Shown: positions 18,384 to 27,137 of the stretch, piece by piece | How the letters are laid out: each line of letters begins with the position of its first letter | Position numbering within the stretch: the stretch's first letter is position 1 | Position numbers and translations under genes: made by a program | Notes under the pieces: generated by a model | What the model saw: the letters and a program-made list of their open reading frames with translations, nothing else | Database searches by the model: none | Told to the model about the DNA's origin: nothing | Source: Methylotenera sp. | Lineage (GTDB): Bacteria; Pseudomonadota; Gammaproteobacteria; Burkholderiales; Methylophilaceae | Length of the DNA stretch: 41,529 nt | Direction: 5' to 3' | Assembly: GCF_029945705.1 (NCBI RefSeq) | Contig: NZ_JAQSDC010000011.1 | Span: 1 to 41,529 of the forward strand

Positions 18384-19400
18384 ATGGCTCTTGTAATGAT
18401 GCAGAATACTTTTAAGAAATGTATGTGGATAGCGTGTTTGTGTGCTGCTATTTCACCTATGGCAGTGCAGGCAGATTTAATCACAGATCACATTTTTTCC
18501 TCTACTAGCTTTTGGTACACCCCAATACCAAGCATAGTGCCTCTGCACCCAAATTCGGCTGGATTTGTATCTGATTTTATTCGACAAAAGAAAACTTATT
18601 ACGGTACTGTAGGTGTGAACACGACTTTTAAATATTCCAGTCCTGTCTATTATGTTGACGCAAGTGTGCGTAAGGTTAAGGTAACACAATGGGATTGTAC
18701 AAATAGAGGCACGACTGATGCCGGTTTAGCAGCCCAATGGGCAGAGGTACCTATTCCCAGTTATGCAAAGCCTGCAGATGCTAGTGATTCAGAAATGACT
18801 ATTTACCAACCTTCTACTGATACTATTTGGGAGTTTTGGAAAACTCGGCAAGTGAATGGACAGTGGCAAGCATGTTGGGGAGGGCGCATGCAGAAAGCAT
18901 CACAGAGCGATGGTGTTTTTAATACTTATTATGGTACTACCGCCACTAGTTTGCCTTTCTTGGGCGGACAAATTACAGCTGAAGAGTTGCAACGAGGTGA
19001 GATTAAACATGCTATTGGAATTGCACTTGTAGAAACGGAGGGCGCCAAAGTTTTTTCATGGCCTGCGCATCGTTCAGATGGGCTTAATCCAAACAACGCA
19101 GCTAATCGTATTCCAGAGGGAATGCGCTTTAGGTTGGATCCTACAGTGAATGTAGATGCATTAAACATGAATCCAGTTGGTAAAATTATTGCGAAAGCCG
19201 CTCAGAAGTATGGCTTTATTGTTTGGGATAAAGCTGGCGCAGTTGTGATACGCGCACAAAATCCTTACTCATATACTGTGTTTAGTAAGCCGAATCCTTA
19301 TGATGCATTACTTAATGGAGCTCCAAATTGGAGCATTTTACAGAACTTTCCATGGGAACGATTGCAGTTTCTACCCATGGATTATGGTAAGCAAAAGTAA
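18384..19400 (+). CDS. Secreted protein of unknown function in the EPS operon
   Basis: 338 residues. Signal peptide: basic FKK, hydrophobic core MWIACLCAAISPMAV, cleavage after VQA (about residue 30). The mature part begins DLITDHIFSSTSFWYTPIP and contains WEFW, CWGGRM, TATSLPFLGGQIT (about 190-202), IKHAIGIAL (about 211-219), FSWPAHRSDG (about 229-238) and IPEGMRFRLDP. From memory, proteins with the same successive motifs occur as uncharacterised secreted proteins, many in actinobacteria. I know no assigned activity. Two cysteines (in QWDC and QACWGG) could form a disulfide. Excellent ribosome site AAGGGAGG, 8 bases before the ATG. Conserved His, Arg and Asp would allow a polysaccharide-cleaving or -modifying enzyme, but this is speculative. 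Confidence 0.8.
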   Translation: MALVMMQNTFKKCMWIACLCAAISPMAVQADLITDHIFSSTSFWYTPIPSIVPLHPNSAGFVSDFIRQKKTYYGTVGVNTTFKYSSPVYYVDASVRKVKVTQWDCTNRGTTDAGLAAQWAEVPIPSYAKPADASDSEMTIYQPSTDTIWEFWKTRQVNGQWQACWGGRMQKASQSDGVFNTYYGTTATSLPFLGGQITAEELQRGEIKHAIGIALVETEGAKVFSWPAHRSDGLNPNNAANRIPEGMRFRLDPTVNVDALNMNPVGKIIAKAAQKYGFIVWDKAGAVVIRAQNPYSYTVFSKPNPYDALLNGAPNWSILQNFPWERLQFLPMDYGKQK

Positions 19401-19444
19401 TGTTTTCATGAGTAACTACCAACATCAACTTGAAGCAATCATTT

Positions 19445-20188
19445 ATGCTAAATAAAAACACAGTGATGATTGCAAAATTTCCTGTGCAAATGACATCGCC
19501 AGATGAATTAACCGAGCATATATACGGTTGCATAGGTGCATCAAAAAAAAGTATTTTATTTTTTGCAAATACCAATTTCGTTGTTAAATGCAAGCTGCTG
19601 GTAGAGCGCTTTTTAAATGATGATGTTGTGATTGTTAACGATGGCTTAGGCATGGATATTGCATGTATGTTGTTACATGGGCGCAAGTTTAAATCTAATT
19701 TGAATGGTACGGATTTTATGCCGTATTTTTTTTTGCAATCTAAGCAGAAGTTACGCGTATTTTTGTTGGGTGGCCAACCTGAGACTTTAAATGGCGCTGC
19801 TTATTATTTAGCTCATACGTTGGGGCATGTGGTGGTAGGTACTTGTGATGGCTACGATGGTATAAAAAATGCTCAAAATTTAGTTGATACTATCAATGAG
19901 GCTTGTGTTGATGTCGTGCTAGTTGCTCTAGGTAATGCTGAGCAAGAGGAGTGGATACTGACTAATTATCAGCAAATCAACGCAAAATTTTTTGCGGGTG
20001 TTGGGGGGTTGTTTGATTTTTGGAGTGGTGATAAACCTCGTGCACCAAAGTGGATGCAAAATATTCGAATGGAATGGTTTTACCGATTATGTTTAGAGCC
20101 TAAACGGCTTTATAAACGCTATACGGTTGATGCTTTAAAGTTCCTAATCAGCTGTATTAAATATAGAAAGCAGCGTGTTAGATCATGA
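19445..20188 (+). CDS. WecG/TagA/CpsF-family glycosyltransferase (first copy)
   Basis: About 247 residues, GT26 family, a peripheral membrane enzyme adding a sugar (ManNAc-, ManNAcA- or glucose-type in known members) to an undecaprenyl-linked acceptor. Family motifs: FFANTNFVV, IVNDGLGMDI (with the conserved catalytic Asp), NGTDFM, VFLLGGQPE, VLVALGNAEQEEWI and the C-terminal GGLFDFWSGDKPRAPKWM...EWFYRL. The C-terminal basic tail (KRLYKRY...KYRKQRVR) probably anchors it to the membrane. ATG 19445 is preferred (GAAG 9 bases upstream); TTG 19430 is in frame. Divergent in its N-terminal third from the second copy at 24606. Confidence 0.86.
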   Translation: MLNKNTVMIAKFPVQMTSPDELTEHIYGCIGASKKSILFFANTNFVVKCKLLVERFLNDDVVIVNDGLGMDIACMLLHGRKFKSNLNGTDFMPYFFLQSKQKLRVFLLGGQPETLNGAAYYLAHTLGHVVVGTCDGYDGIKNAQNLVDTINEACVDVVLVALGNAEQEEWILTNYQQINAKFFAGVGGLFDFWSGDKPRAPKWMQNIRMEWFYRLCLEPKRLYKRYTVDALKFLISCIKYRKQRVRS

Positions 20189-20235
20189 TGTTTTTTGATA
20201 GTCAGCTTAGTTAAGTGCAACCTGTTGGAGAATGA

Positions 20236-21207
20236 ATGAAAATATTAGTGGTTGGTGGGGCGGGTTATATAGGCTCTCACATGGTGAAAATGCTTCATGA
20301 CTTAGGTAATCAGGTTTTTACGTTCGATAACTTGTCCTCTGGGTTTAGAGATTCAGTATTGGGTGGAGAGTTTGTACAGGGCGATTTGGCCGATATCTCA
20401 TCTATTGAAAAAGTATTTCAGCAATATCAGCCAGATGCTGTGATGCACTTTGCTTCCTACATTCAAGTAGGTGAGTCCGTGCTATATCCTGATAAATATT
20501 ATTTAAATAATTTCACAAATACGCTTAACCTTTTAAATGTGATGGTGAAATATGATGTCAAGAATTTCATTTTCTCTTCAACCGCGGCTGTATTTGGCGA
20601 GCCAGAGTATGTTCCAATTGATGAAGCACATCCAAAGGCGCCGTTAAATCCTTATGGTCGTTCAAAATGGATGGTAGAGCAGGTGCTGGCAGATTATGAG
20701 CGAGCATATGGTTTAAAGTCTGTTTGTTTGAGATATTTTAATGCGGCAGGAGCGGATCCGTCTGCTTTGCTGGGGGAGCGTCATGAGCCTGAAACGCACT
20801 TAATCCCACTGGTATTACAAGCTATATCAGGAAAACGGCCCCACATCAGTGTGTTTGGTCGCGATTACGATACGCCAGATGGCACATGTGTTCGTGATTA
20901 TATTCATATTGTAGATCTATGCTCAGCACATCTATTAGCGCTGAAACAATTAGCGATAGATGGGGTGAGCAAGCGATTTAACCTTGGCAATGGTGCAGGT
21001 TTCTCAGTGCAAGAGGTTATTTCAGTCGCCGAGCAAGTGACTGGCAAGAAAGTGAAGGTGATTGATGCGCCTAGGCGGGATGGCGATCCAGCTAGACTAG
21101 TGGCAGATGCAACATTAGCAAAAAGCACACTTGGATGGACGCCTATTTATTCTGACTTAGCGACTATTATTATGCATGCATGGGCTTGGGAGCTAAAACA
21201 TAAGTAA
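20236..21207 (+). CDS. galE: UDP-glucose 4-epimerase
   Basis: Interconverts UDP-glucose and UDP-galactose using bound NAD+. 323 residues, SDR fold: GGAGYIGSH (7-15), FSSTAAVFG with the catalytic Ser/Thr, and Tyr140/Lys144 in NPYGRSK. The substrate-domain motifs RYFNAAGADP and VRDYIHIVDL are typical of GalE. GGAG (20227-20230) is 5 bases before the chosen ATG 20236; another ATG at 20232 is out of frame. Activity on UDP-GlcNAc cannot be excluded. Supplies galactose donor for the EPS. Confidence 0.93.
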   Translation: MKILVVGGAGYIGSHMVKMLHDLGNQVFTFDNLSSGFRDSVLGGEFVQGDLADISSIEKVFQQYQPDAVMHFASYIQVGESVLYPDKYYLNNFTNTLNLLNVMVKYDVKNFIFSSTAAVFGEPEYVPIDEAHPKAPLNPYGRSKWMVEQVLADYERAYGLKSVCLRYFNAAGADPSALLGERHEPETHLIPLVLQAISGKRPHISVFGRDYDTPDGTCVRDYIHIVDLCSAHLLALKQLAIDGVSKRFNLGNGAGFSVQEVISVAEQVTGKKVKVIDAPRRDGDPARLVADATLAKSTLGWTPIYSDLATIIMHAWAWELKHK

Positions 21208-21276
21208 TGCTGGGATAAATCGCCATTTAATTGAGTATTTATAAAATGGATCAGCTAATAATTGAGTTAAAATAAA

Positions 21277-22137
21277 ATGACTGCGGCTTTTGTAATACTG
21301 GCTCACCGTAAACCTGAACAAGTTGCACGTTTAACTAAGCGGCTTGCACCACACTATGTATTTGTCCATATCGACTCTAAAGTAGAGGATAGCGTTTATA
21401 ACGAATTTTGCCGTTTGTTGGAGAATTTGCCACATGTCACATTAATTAAGAGGCATCGTTCTGTATGGGCATCATGGGGGATTGTTGCTGCAGTATTAGA
21501 GGGGATTAAAGCTTCGCTTAAGCAAACTGGTTGGACTCACGTTATGGTGATTAGTGGACAAGACTACCCTTTGATAAGCTCAGCCCAAATGGAGGATTTC
21601 TTCAATCAATATATTGGTAAGTCTTTCGTGGCTAATTGGGAGTTACCAACAACTCTGTGGGGTAAAGATGGGGGAATGTATCGCGTTAAATACTGGCATT
21701 TACCATTTAAAGGCAGGCGATTGTTTATACCAATTCCTAGGCGACAACCGGCAGGAATTAAGCATATAGGCGGATCAATGTTCAGTTGCTTAAGTCGAGA
21801 TATGGCTAACGAAGTGCTTTCATTTACAGAGAGTGAGCCTGAAGTCACCAGTTTTTATAAACATGTTTGGATTCCAGATGAGCTTTTTATCACAACAGTC
21901 GTAATGAATACTGCTCGCAAAGACTCTGTGATAGGTGAGAATTTATCTTATATTAGGTGGTCGAGTCCTGGGTCGCCCCACCCAGATGAGCTAAAAGCTG
22001 AAGATGCGCATGAGCTAATTTGTGCAGGGAAATATGGGTCAAGTGTTGGTGGATATGGTCGTAAAAAACTATTTGCTAGAAAAGTTTTTATGGAAAATCA
22101 TTCTCAATTATTAGATGCACTAGATCAAGTAACTTAA
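21277..22137 (+). CDS. GT14-like glycosyltransferase (core-2/I-branching enzyme family)
   Basis: 286 residues resembling bacterial members of the beta-1,6-N-acetylglucosaminyltransferase (Branch) family. Motifs: AFVILAHRKPEQV (3-15), VHIDSKV, HRSVWASWGIVAAVLEGI, MVISGQDYPL and VWIPDELFITTVVMNT. No signal peptide or membrane segment, so it acts in the cytoplasm. In animals the family makes branches; bacterial members act in EPS and capsule loci with unknown linkage. It could add a side-chain sugar here. Start ATG 21277 has only a poor ribosome site. Confidence 0.82.
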   Translation: MTAAFVILAHRKPEQVARLTKRLAPHYVFVHIDSKVEDSVYNEFCRLLENLPHVTLIKRHRSVWASWGIVAAVLEGIKASLKQTGWTHVMVISGQDYPLISSAQMEDFFNQYIGKSFVANWELPTTLWGKDGGMYRVKYWHLPFKGRRLFIPIPRRQPAGIKHIGGSMFSCLSRDMANEVLSFTESEPEVTSFYKHVWIPDELFITTVVMNTARKDSVIGENLSYIRWSSPGSPHPDELKAEDAHELICAGKYGSSVGGYGRKKLFARKVFMENHSQLLDALDQVT

Positions 22138-22167
22138 TAACTACAATTAAAAACAAGGAAATTTAGT

Positions 22168-23400
22168 TTGAGCAACATCAAAGTAGCATATTTAACTAGC
22201 CAATATCCTAAAGTAAGCCACAGCTTTATTAGGCGAGAAATTTTTGCGCTAGAAAATAATCATGTTGAGGTGAGTCGTATATCAGTTCGCGGTTGGGATG
22301 GTGAGCTAGTAGATCCAGTTGATATAGACGAGCGTACAAAAACACAATATATTTTAAAAAATGGTATTACAGGTTTGCTCTCTGCTTCTGTAAGAGTGTT
22401 TTTGAGGAATCCCATTAGTTTTTTTAAAGCACTAGGGTTAGCGGTGAAACTAGGCTTAAGAGCTGATAGGTCTTGGCCTTATCATTTAATTTATGTGCTT
22501 GAGGCATGCCAAGTGCTGTTGTGGCTCAAACAAAGTAATGCACAGCATATGCATGTACATTTTGGTGCAAATGCAACTGAAGTGGCTTTACTGGTGCGCA
22601 GTCTAGGTGGGCCTAGTTATAGCTTTACTATTCATGGTCCAGAAGAGTTTGATAAGCCTGAATTTATCAAGATTGCTGAAAAAATTAATGGCTGTGCTTT
22701 TGTCGTTGCAATTTCATCCTACTGTCGTAGTCAAATTTTTCGCTGGATCCCTTATTCTCAGTGGTCAAAAGTAAAAGAGGTGCATTGTGGTATTGAGGAT
22801 GCTTTCCATAATATCAGCCCTGTGCCTATCACCGAAAAGCCACAGTTGGTGTGTGTGGGTAGAATTTGCGAACAAAAAGGTCAGCTTTTGTTGATCGATG
22901 CGGCAAATATTTTGGCTAAAAAAGGCATTGATTTTGAGCTTGTATTAGGTGGCGATGGTGAAATGCGTTCAGAGGTTGAGGCGCAAATTAAGCGTTATGG
23001 CCTGAACGACAAAGTACGTATTACAGGCTGGATTAGTAGCGACCAAGTGCGTAATGAAATTTTAAATGCAAAAGCATTGGTATTGCCTAGTTTTGCAGAA
23101 GGCTTGCCTGTGGTTATTATGGAAGCTATGGCACTTAGACGGCCTGTAATTAGCACTTATATTGCGGCGATTCCTGAGTTGGTGATTAATGGTGTGAATG
23201 GTTTTCTTTTCCCCGCGGGGGATGTAGATGCTTTGGCTGAGACGCTTGAGAAGTTCTTAGCTTTACCAAATGAGCATTTAACTCAAATGGGTGAGTTAGC
23301 ATATAAACGTGTATTAGAAAGACATTCGGTGGATACTGAGGCTCATAAATTGACGCAGTTATTTAATAATGCAATTGCTAATAATAAGGCTAACGCATGA
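22168..23400 (+). CDS. Family 4 glycosyltransferase (WcaL-like)
   Basis: 410 residues, GT-B fold. The N-terminus KVAYLTSQYPKVSHSFIRREI is characteristic of the colanic-acid WcaL-like group. The C-terminal donor site has LVCVGRICEQKGQ and EGLPVVIMEAMALRRPVIST, the E-x7-E motif near 311-319. Retaining transferase that probably adds a galactose- or glucose-like sugar to the lipid-linked unit; heptose or other donors remain possible. TTG start at 22168 is supported by AAGGAA at 22155-22160. Its stop overlaps the next ATG (ATGA), so the two are coupled. Confidence 0.87.
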   Translation: MSNIKVAYLTSQYPKVSHSFIRREIFALENNHVEVSRISVRGWDGELVDPVDIDERTKTQYILKNGITGLLSASVRVFLRNPISFFKALGLAVKLGLRADRSWPYHLIYVLEACQVLLWLKQSNAQHMHVHFGANATEVALLVRSLGGPSYSFTIHGPEEFDKPEFIKIAEKINGCAFVVAISSYCRSQIFRWIPYSQWSKVKEVHCGIEDAFHNISPVPITEKPQLVCVGRICEQKGQLLLIDAANILAKKGIDFELVLGGDGEMRSEVEAQIKRYGLNDKVRITGWISSDQVRNEILNAKALVLPSFAEGLPVVIMEAMALRRPVISTYIAAIPELVINGVNGFLFPAGDVDALAETLEKFLALPNEHLTQMGELAYKRVLERHSVDTEAHKLTQLFNNAIANNKANA

Positions 23401-24578
23401 TAATGCTGGAAACTCTTTTCTGTGCAGCAATTGCTGTCATTAGCATTCCCGTGTTTACTTTTTTTGTGCAAATTGTCATGTCACTACTACCTTTAAGCAA
23501 CAAAAGTAGCAATGACAAACTTACGTTATTAACAACAATATTGATTCCTGCACATAATGAATCCACAGGCATCACTCAAACTTTATTGTCTATTAAGGCG
23601 CAATCAACATCGAACATTAAAGTGTTGGTGGTAGCCGATAACTGTAACGATAATACAGCCGAAGTAGCTAGAAGCCATGATGTTGAAGTGATTGAACGTT
23701 TTCATGAAACTAAGCGCGGTAAAGGCTTTGCACTCGATTTTGGTATTCAGCATTTAGCTGCAAATCCGCCAGAGATTGTGCTGATTCTAGATGCAGATTG
23801 TGTATTAGGTGAAAATGCAATTTCAACCTTAGTAGATGAAGCAATACAATATAAACGTCCTGTTCAGGGCTTATATTTAATGCGAGCTAAAGTCGACTCA
23901 CCTCTGAAAATTAAGATTGCAGCATTTGCTTGGGCAGTTAAGAACTGGGCTAGGCCGCTGGGGTTTTATCGTTTAGGTCTAGCTTGTCATCTTTATGGTT
24001 CTGGTATGGCTTTCCCATGGCAGGTTATTAAGCAGGTAAATTTGGCGAGTGGACATATTGTTGAGGATATGAAACTTGGTGTAGATTTGGCTAAATTAAA
24101 CCTAGCCCCTAAATTTTGTCCGCAAGCACTGATAACAAGTGAGTTTCCTAGTAGTGAAGAGGGCATTAAAACTCAGAGAACTCGTTGGGAGCATGGGCAT
24201 CTAGGGATGATTGTGAAAGAGGGCTTGCCGTTAATTTTAGACGGTATTAAGCATGCAAATTTAAATATGCTGGCAATCGCGCTTGATATGTGCCTACCCC
24301 CGTTAGCGCTACTGGTGTTAATCATTGGTACATTAAGTATTATTGGGGTTGTTCTAAGTATCGCAACTCAGCAATTTATGCCTTGGTGCTTGATTCTAGT
24401 AGATTTTATTTTGGTAGCAATTGCTGTGATACTAGCCTGGTATAAATTTGGCAGAAATATAGTTAAATTTTCAGAGTTGATGACAGTGCCTTATTATGTG
24501 TTAGCTAAAATTCCGCTTTATATTAAATTCATTTTTAAGCGTCAATCAGAATGGGTACGCTCAAAGCGTGATAATTAA
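23397..24578 (+). CDS. Membrane-bound family 2 glycosyltransferase
   Basis: 393 residues. One N-terminal helix (about 8-30), a GT-A catalytic domain with PAHNES (51-56), DADC (132-135), the VEDMKLG acid pair (about 222-228) and QRTRW (260-264), then two or three C-terminal helices (about 290-380). The D, DxD, ED and QxxRW set is that of processive-type GT2 enzymes such as cellulose or hyaluronan synthase. Many single-transfer EPS enzymes share it, and the locus already has a Wzx/Wzy system, so single addition is more likely. Start overlaps the previous stop by four bases. Confidence 0.88.
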   Translation: MIMLETLFCAAIAVISIPVFTFFVQIVMSLLPLSNKSSNDKLTLLTTILIPAHNESTGITQTLLSIKAQSTSNIKVLVVADNCNDNTAEVARSHDVEVIERFHETKRGKGFALDFGIQHLAANPPEIVLILDADCVLGENAISTLVDEAIQYKRPVQGLYLMRAKVDSPLKIKIAAFAWAVKNWARPLGFYRLGLACHLYGSGMAFPWQVIKQVNLASGHIVEDMKLGVDLAKLNLAPKFCPQALITSEFPSSEEGIKTQRTRWEHGHLGMIVKEGLPLILDGIKHANLNMLAIALDMCLPPLALLVLIIGTLSIIGVVLSIATQQFMPWCLILVDFILVAIAVILAWYKFGRNIVKFSELMTVPYYVLAKIPLYIKFIFKRQSEWVRSKRDN

Positions 24579-24605
24579 TAAAGTTTTTTGAGAGTCCTAA
24601 AAAAT

Positions 24606-25385
24606 ATGGCAAATATCATTACAAAAAAAATTAACTTATTTGGGGTTACGATTAATCCTCTCACGATGAACGAAACGGTAGATTTCGTGAGTACATGGAT
24701 AAAGTTTGCAGAAAGTGATTGCAAGTTTATTGTGACACCAAATGTGAATTGCGTTGTGCAGTTAAGTAAAAATCAAGCTTATCGAGATGCCTTTGAAAAT
24801 GCCTCAATGGTCGTGGCCGATGGTAAGCCCGTAGTATGGACTGCTAGGCTAATGGGTGAGGAGATTCCAGGCACAGTCACTGGTAGTGACTTAGTGCCAG
24901 CTATTTTTCAACACTTTCACGATGAAGCGGATGCTGAATTAAAAGTTTTTTTACTTGGCGCAATGCCTGGTGTGGCGGAGCTTGCTGCAAGTAATATTGA
25001 GCGTACATATCAGAAGGTTAAAGTGACAGGCTTGTATAGTCCGCCATTTGGATTTGAAAAAGATGCCGTGGAGTGTGAGCGAATTTGCCAGATGATTAGC
25101 CACTCTGGAGCAGACTTTTTGCTGATAGGTCTTGGAGCGCCAAAACAAGCAACATGGGTTAACCAGTATGCTAAACAATTACCTGTTAAAGTCGCAATAT
25201 GCGCAGGTGCAACGATAGATTTTTTAGCTGGCAATAAGCCGCGCGCACCTAAATGGATGACTAATATTGGCATTGAGTGGTTTTACCGCATGGTGATTGA
25301 ACCTAGGCGTTTGGTAAAACGTTATGCTGGTGACGCGCTAGTGTTTCCAAAGTTGGTTTGGAAAGAGTGGAAGAGTCGTCATTAA
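24606..25385 (+). CDS. WecG/TagA/CpsF-family glycosyltransferase (second copy)
   Basis: About 259 residues, GT26. It is closer to the family consensus than the first copy: FIVTPNVNCVVQL (with the conserved Thr), VVADGKPVVW (catalytic Asp), PGTVTGSDLVP, VFLLGAMPGV, LLIGLGAPKQATW and AGATIDFLAGNKPRAPKWM, then EWFYRM and a basic tail. Likely adds a second sugar of the repeat unit; donor unknown. ATG 24606 is preferred (GAGAG 11 bases upstream); TTG 24588 is in frame. It is the last gene of the plus-strand EPS run and ends 12 bp from the convergent acyltransferase. Confidence 0.88.
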   Translation: MANIITKKINLFGVTINPLTMNETVDFVSTWIKFAESDCKFIVTPNVNCVVQLSKNQAYRDAFENASMVVADGKPVVWTARLMGEEIPGTVTGSDLVPAIFQHFHDEADAELKVFLLGAMPGVAELAASNIERTYQKVKVTGLYSPPFGFEKDAVECERICQMISHSGADFLLIGLGAPKQATWVNQYAKQLPVKVAICAGATIDFLAGNKPRAPKWMTNIGIEWFYRMVIEPRRLVKRYAGDALVFPKLVWKEWKSRH

Positions 25386-25397
25386 AGAGCCCAGGTG

Positions 25398-26486
25398 CTA
25401 TCTTGAATATTTTTTTCTTATTTGAATCAATCTTACTTCTACTTGCTTATGAATAATATAGGCAATTAGGAGTGACAAAGTGGCGGCAGCTAATCCAAGT
25501 AATAGCATAGAATATTCAGGAAAGTAGTCGTTTAAAGTTTCGATAATAGTGTGATGTACTAAGTAAAAAGAGTAGGACAGCACACCGATAAAGCGGACTG
25601 ACTTTAAATTCAGGATTTTGAATAACCCCCAATCAGGAAGCCTAATAGCCGCGATGAAAATTGGAATTAAAGCAACGCCTTGAATAGTGTATCTGAAAGT
25701 CTCTCTAAATAAATCTGATCGATATACAAGTGAAAATACAAGCATGCTTATGCCGATAGGCAGCCAAACATATTTAAGTAAACTCTCACTCATTTGATGA
25801 TTGGTATCAATGACGGGATTTTTGAAAAGAGCAAGGCCACAACCAAATAGTAGGCTGTCAAATCTTGTATCTGATGCGTAATAAGTCCTGTGTTGCGGAG
25901 CATGCTCTAGCAATACTAAATAAACTCTCCAAAACAATGCAATAAAGCATAGTGTAATAATTATAGCTAACAATTGATCTTGGGTGATCTCAGGTTTGAA
26001 TTTTAATAAGTAAATATATATCAGTGGGAAGACTAGATAAAAGTGCTCTTCAACCGCTAGTGACCAAAAAACTCCAGTGCCAATGGTCGTTCCAACCCCG
26101 CCCCAGAAAATACCATAATAATTTGCCAAGTGAAGCACTTGCGCCAGCATGCCCTCCAAATTAACTTTACCAGGAATAATATTCAGTGCGGTTAAGATTG
26201 CTCCTAAAAATAAAACCAAATAGAAATTAGGCCAAATACGCAACATTCGACGAATGTAAAATTTCTTGAGGTCTATTTTTCCAGTTTTAATGTGTTCTAA
26301 TCTTAGTAAAGTCGTAATTAAATAACCACTTAGAAAAAAGAAAATAGTAACGCCAAGTCCACCAGGAATTACTTTGCTTAAACCTGCATGCGAGAGAAAA
26401 ACGATACAAATAGCAACTGCTCTTAAGCCGTCAAGGGAGGGTATGTGGAATTTGTTAGGCGCAGATTCTAGGGAGTTATTATTCAT
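25398..26486 (-). CDS. Acyltransferase family 3 membrane protein (heptose operon)
   Basis: 362 residues with about ten membrane helices. Motifs: PSLDGLRAVAICIVFLSHAG (about 16-35, catalytic-type His), FFFLSGYLITTLL, RRMLRIWPNFY and FWSLAVEEHFYLVFPL. Typical OafA-like O-acyltransferase with no SGNH domain. It is the last gene of the minus-strand GDP-heptose operon, 67 bp after gmhB, so it may acetylate the heptose or the polymer. It shares its family with the gene at 17375 but is clearly a different lineage, with its FWSLAVEE motif against LWSLCVEM there. Confidence 0.87.
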   Translation of the reverse strand: MNNNSLESAPNKFHIPSLDGLRAVAICIVFLSHAGLSKVIPGGLGVTIFFFLSGYLITTLLRLEHIKTGKIDLKKFYIRRMLRIWPNFYLVLFLGAILTALNIIPGKVNLEGMLAQVLHLANYYGIFWGGVGTTIGTGVFWSLAVEEHFYLVFPLIYIYLLKFKPEITQDQLLAIIITLCFIALFWRVYLVLLEHAPQHRTYYASDTRFDSLLFGCGLALFKNPVIDTNHQMSESLLKYVWLPIGISMLVFSLVYRSDLFRETFRYTIQGVALIPIFIAAIRLPDWGLFKILNLKSVRFIGVLSYSFYLVHHTIIETLNDYFPEYSMLLLGLAAATLSLLIAYIIHKQVEVRLIQIRKKYSR

Positions 26487-26553
26487 TTATTTTTGTAAAG
26501 CTATTTGCTGAAATTTAGAGTGTAAATGAGACTGTTGATCATTGCGTTTGTTA

Positions 26554-27129
26554 TTAAGTATTCGATAAGCTTACTTGTTTGAGTGATGAAATAGTTTTAA
26601 TCTGAAGCTTTTTTGCTTGAGCTTCCTCTATTTCAGTGATAGTTCGGTCTATGCTGCTACTAATAAATAAATTCGATAGTCCCACTCCTGCAGCAATGGC
26701 AGCTTCTAAATCAGAGATGTTATCGCCAACCATCACAGAGGCTTGCATATCAATATTAAATGCGGCCTGAGCTTCTAAAAACATGCCTGGCGCTGGTTTT
26801 CTGCAGTCGCATTGAGTATGATATTTATCTAACCCATGCACTGGGTGGTGTGGGCAAAAGTAAATTTCATCAATATGGGCGTAATTGCGGCTAAACTCAT
26901 TTTTCATCCAAGCGCTGAAGTCTAGAAATTGTGTTTCTGTGTAATAGCCACGTGCAATACCAGCTTGGTTAGTAACGACGATCACTTTGTAGCCTAGTGC
27001 ATTAGCACGCTTCACTAGGTCGAAAATACCCTCTACAAATATACAATCTTCTGGTTTATGTAAGTAGCCTACATCAACATTAATAACGCCATCTCTATCT
27101 AAAAATAGCGCAGGAGTGGGTGCTATCAT
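26554..27129 (-). CDS. gmhB: D-glycero-manno-heptose 1,7-bisphosphate 7-phosphatase GmhB
   Basis: 191-residue HAD phosphatase that removes the 7-phosphate from heptose 1,7-bisphosphate. Motif I is FLDRDGVIN (nucleophile Asp), motif II VVTNQAG, and motif III/IV CRKPAPGM ... MVGDNISDL. The zinc-binding loop CPHHP ... CDC between them is the hallmark of GmhB and histidinol-phosphatases. The heptose neighbours decide for GmhB. Eight bases separate it from hddC. Confidence 0.92.
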   Translation of the reverse strand: MIAPTPALFLDRDGVINVDVGYLHKPEDCIFVEGIFDLVKRANALGYKVIVVTNQAGIARGYYTETQFLDFSAWMKNEFSRNYAHIDEIYFCPHHPVHGLDKYHTQCDCRKPAPGMFLEAQAAFNIDMQASVMVGDNISDLEAAIAAGVGLSNLFISSSIDRTITEIEEAQAKKLQIKTISSLKQVSLSNT

Positions 27130-27137
27130 TGTTGCAA

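Noticed and set aside
23397-24578. Cellulose or hyaluronan synthase
   Set aside because: The D, DxD, ED and QxxRW motifs fit, but there are too few membrane helices and no PilZ or BcsB-like partner. A Wzx/Wzy system in the same operon makes a single-transfer role likelier.
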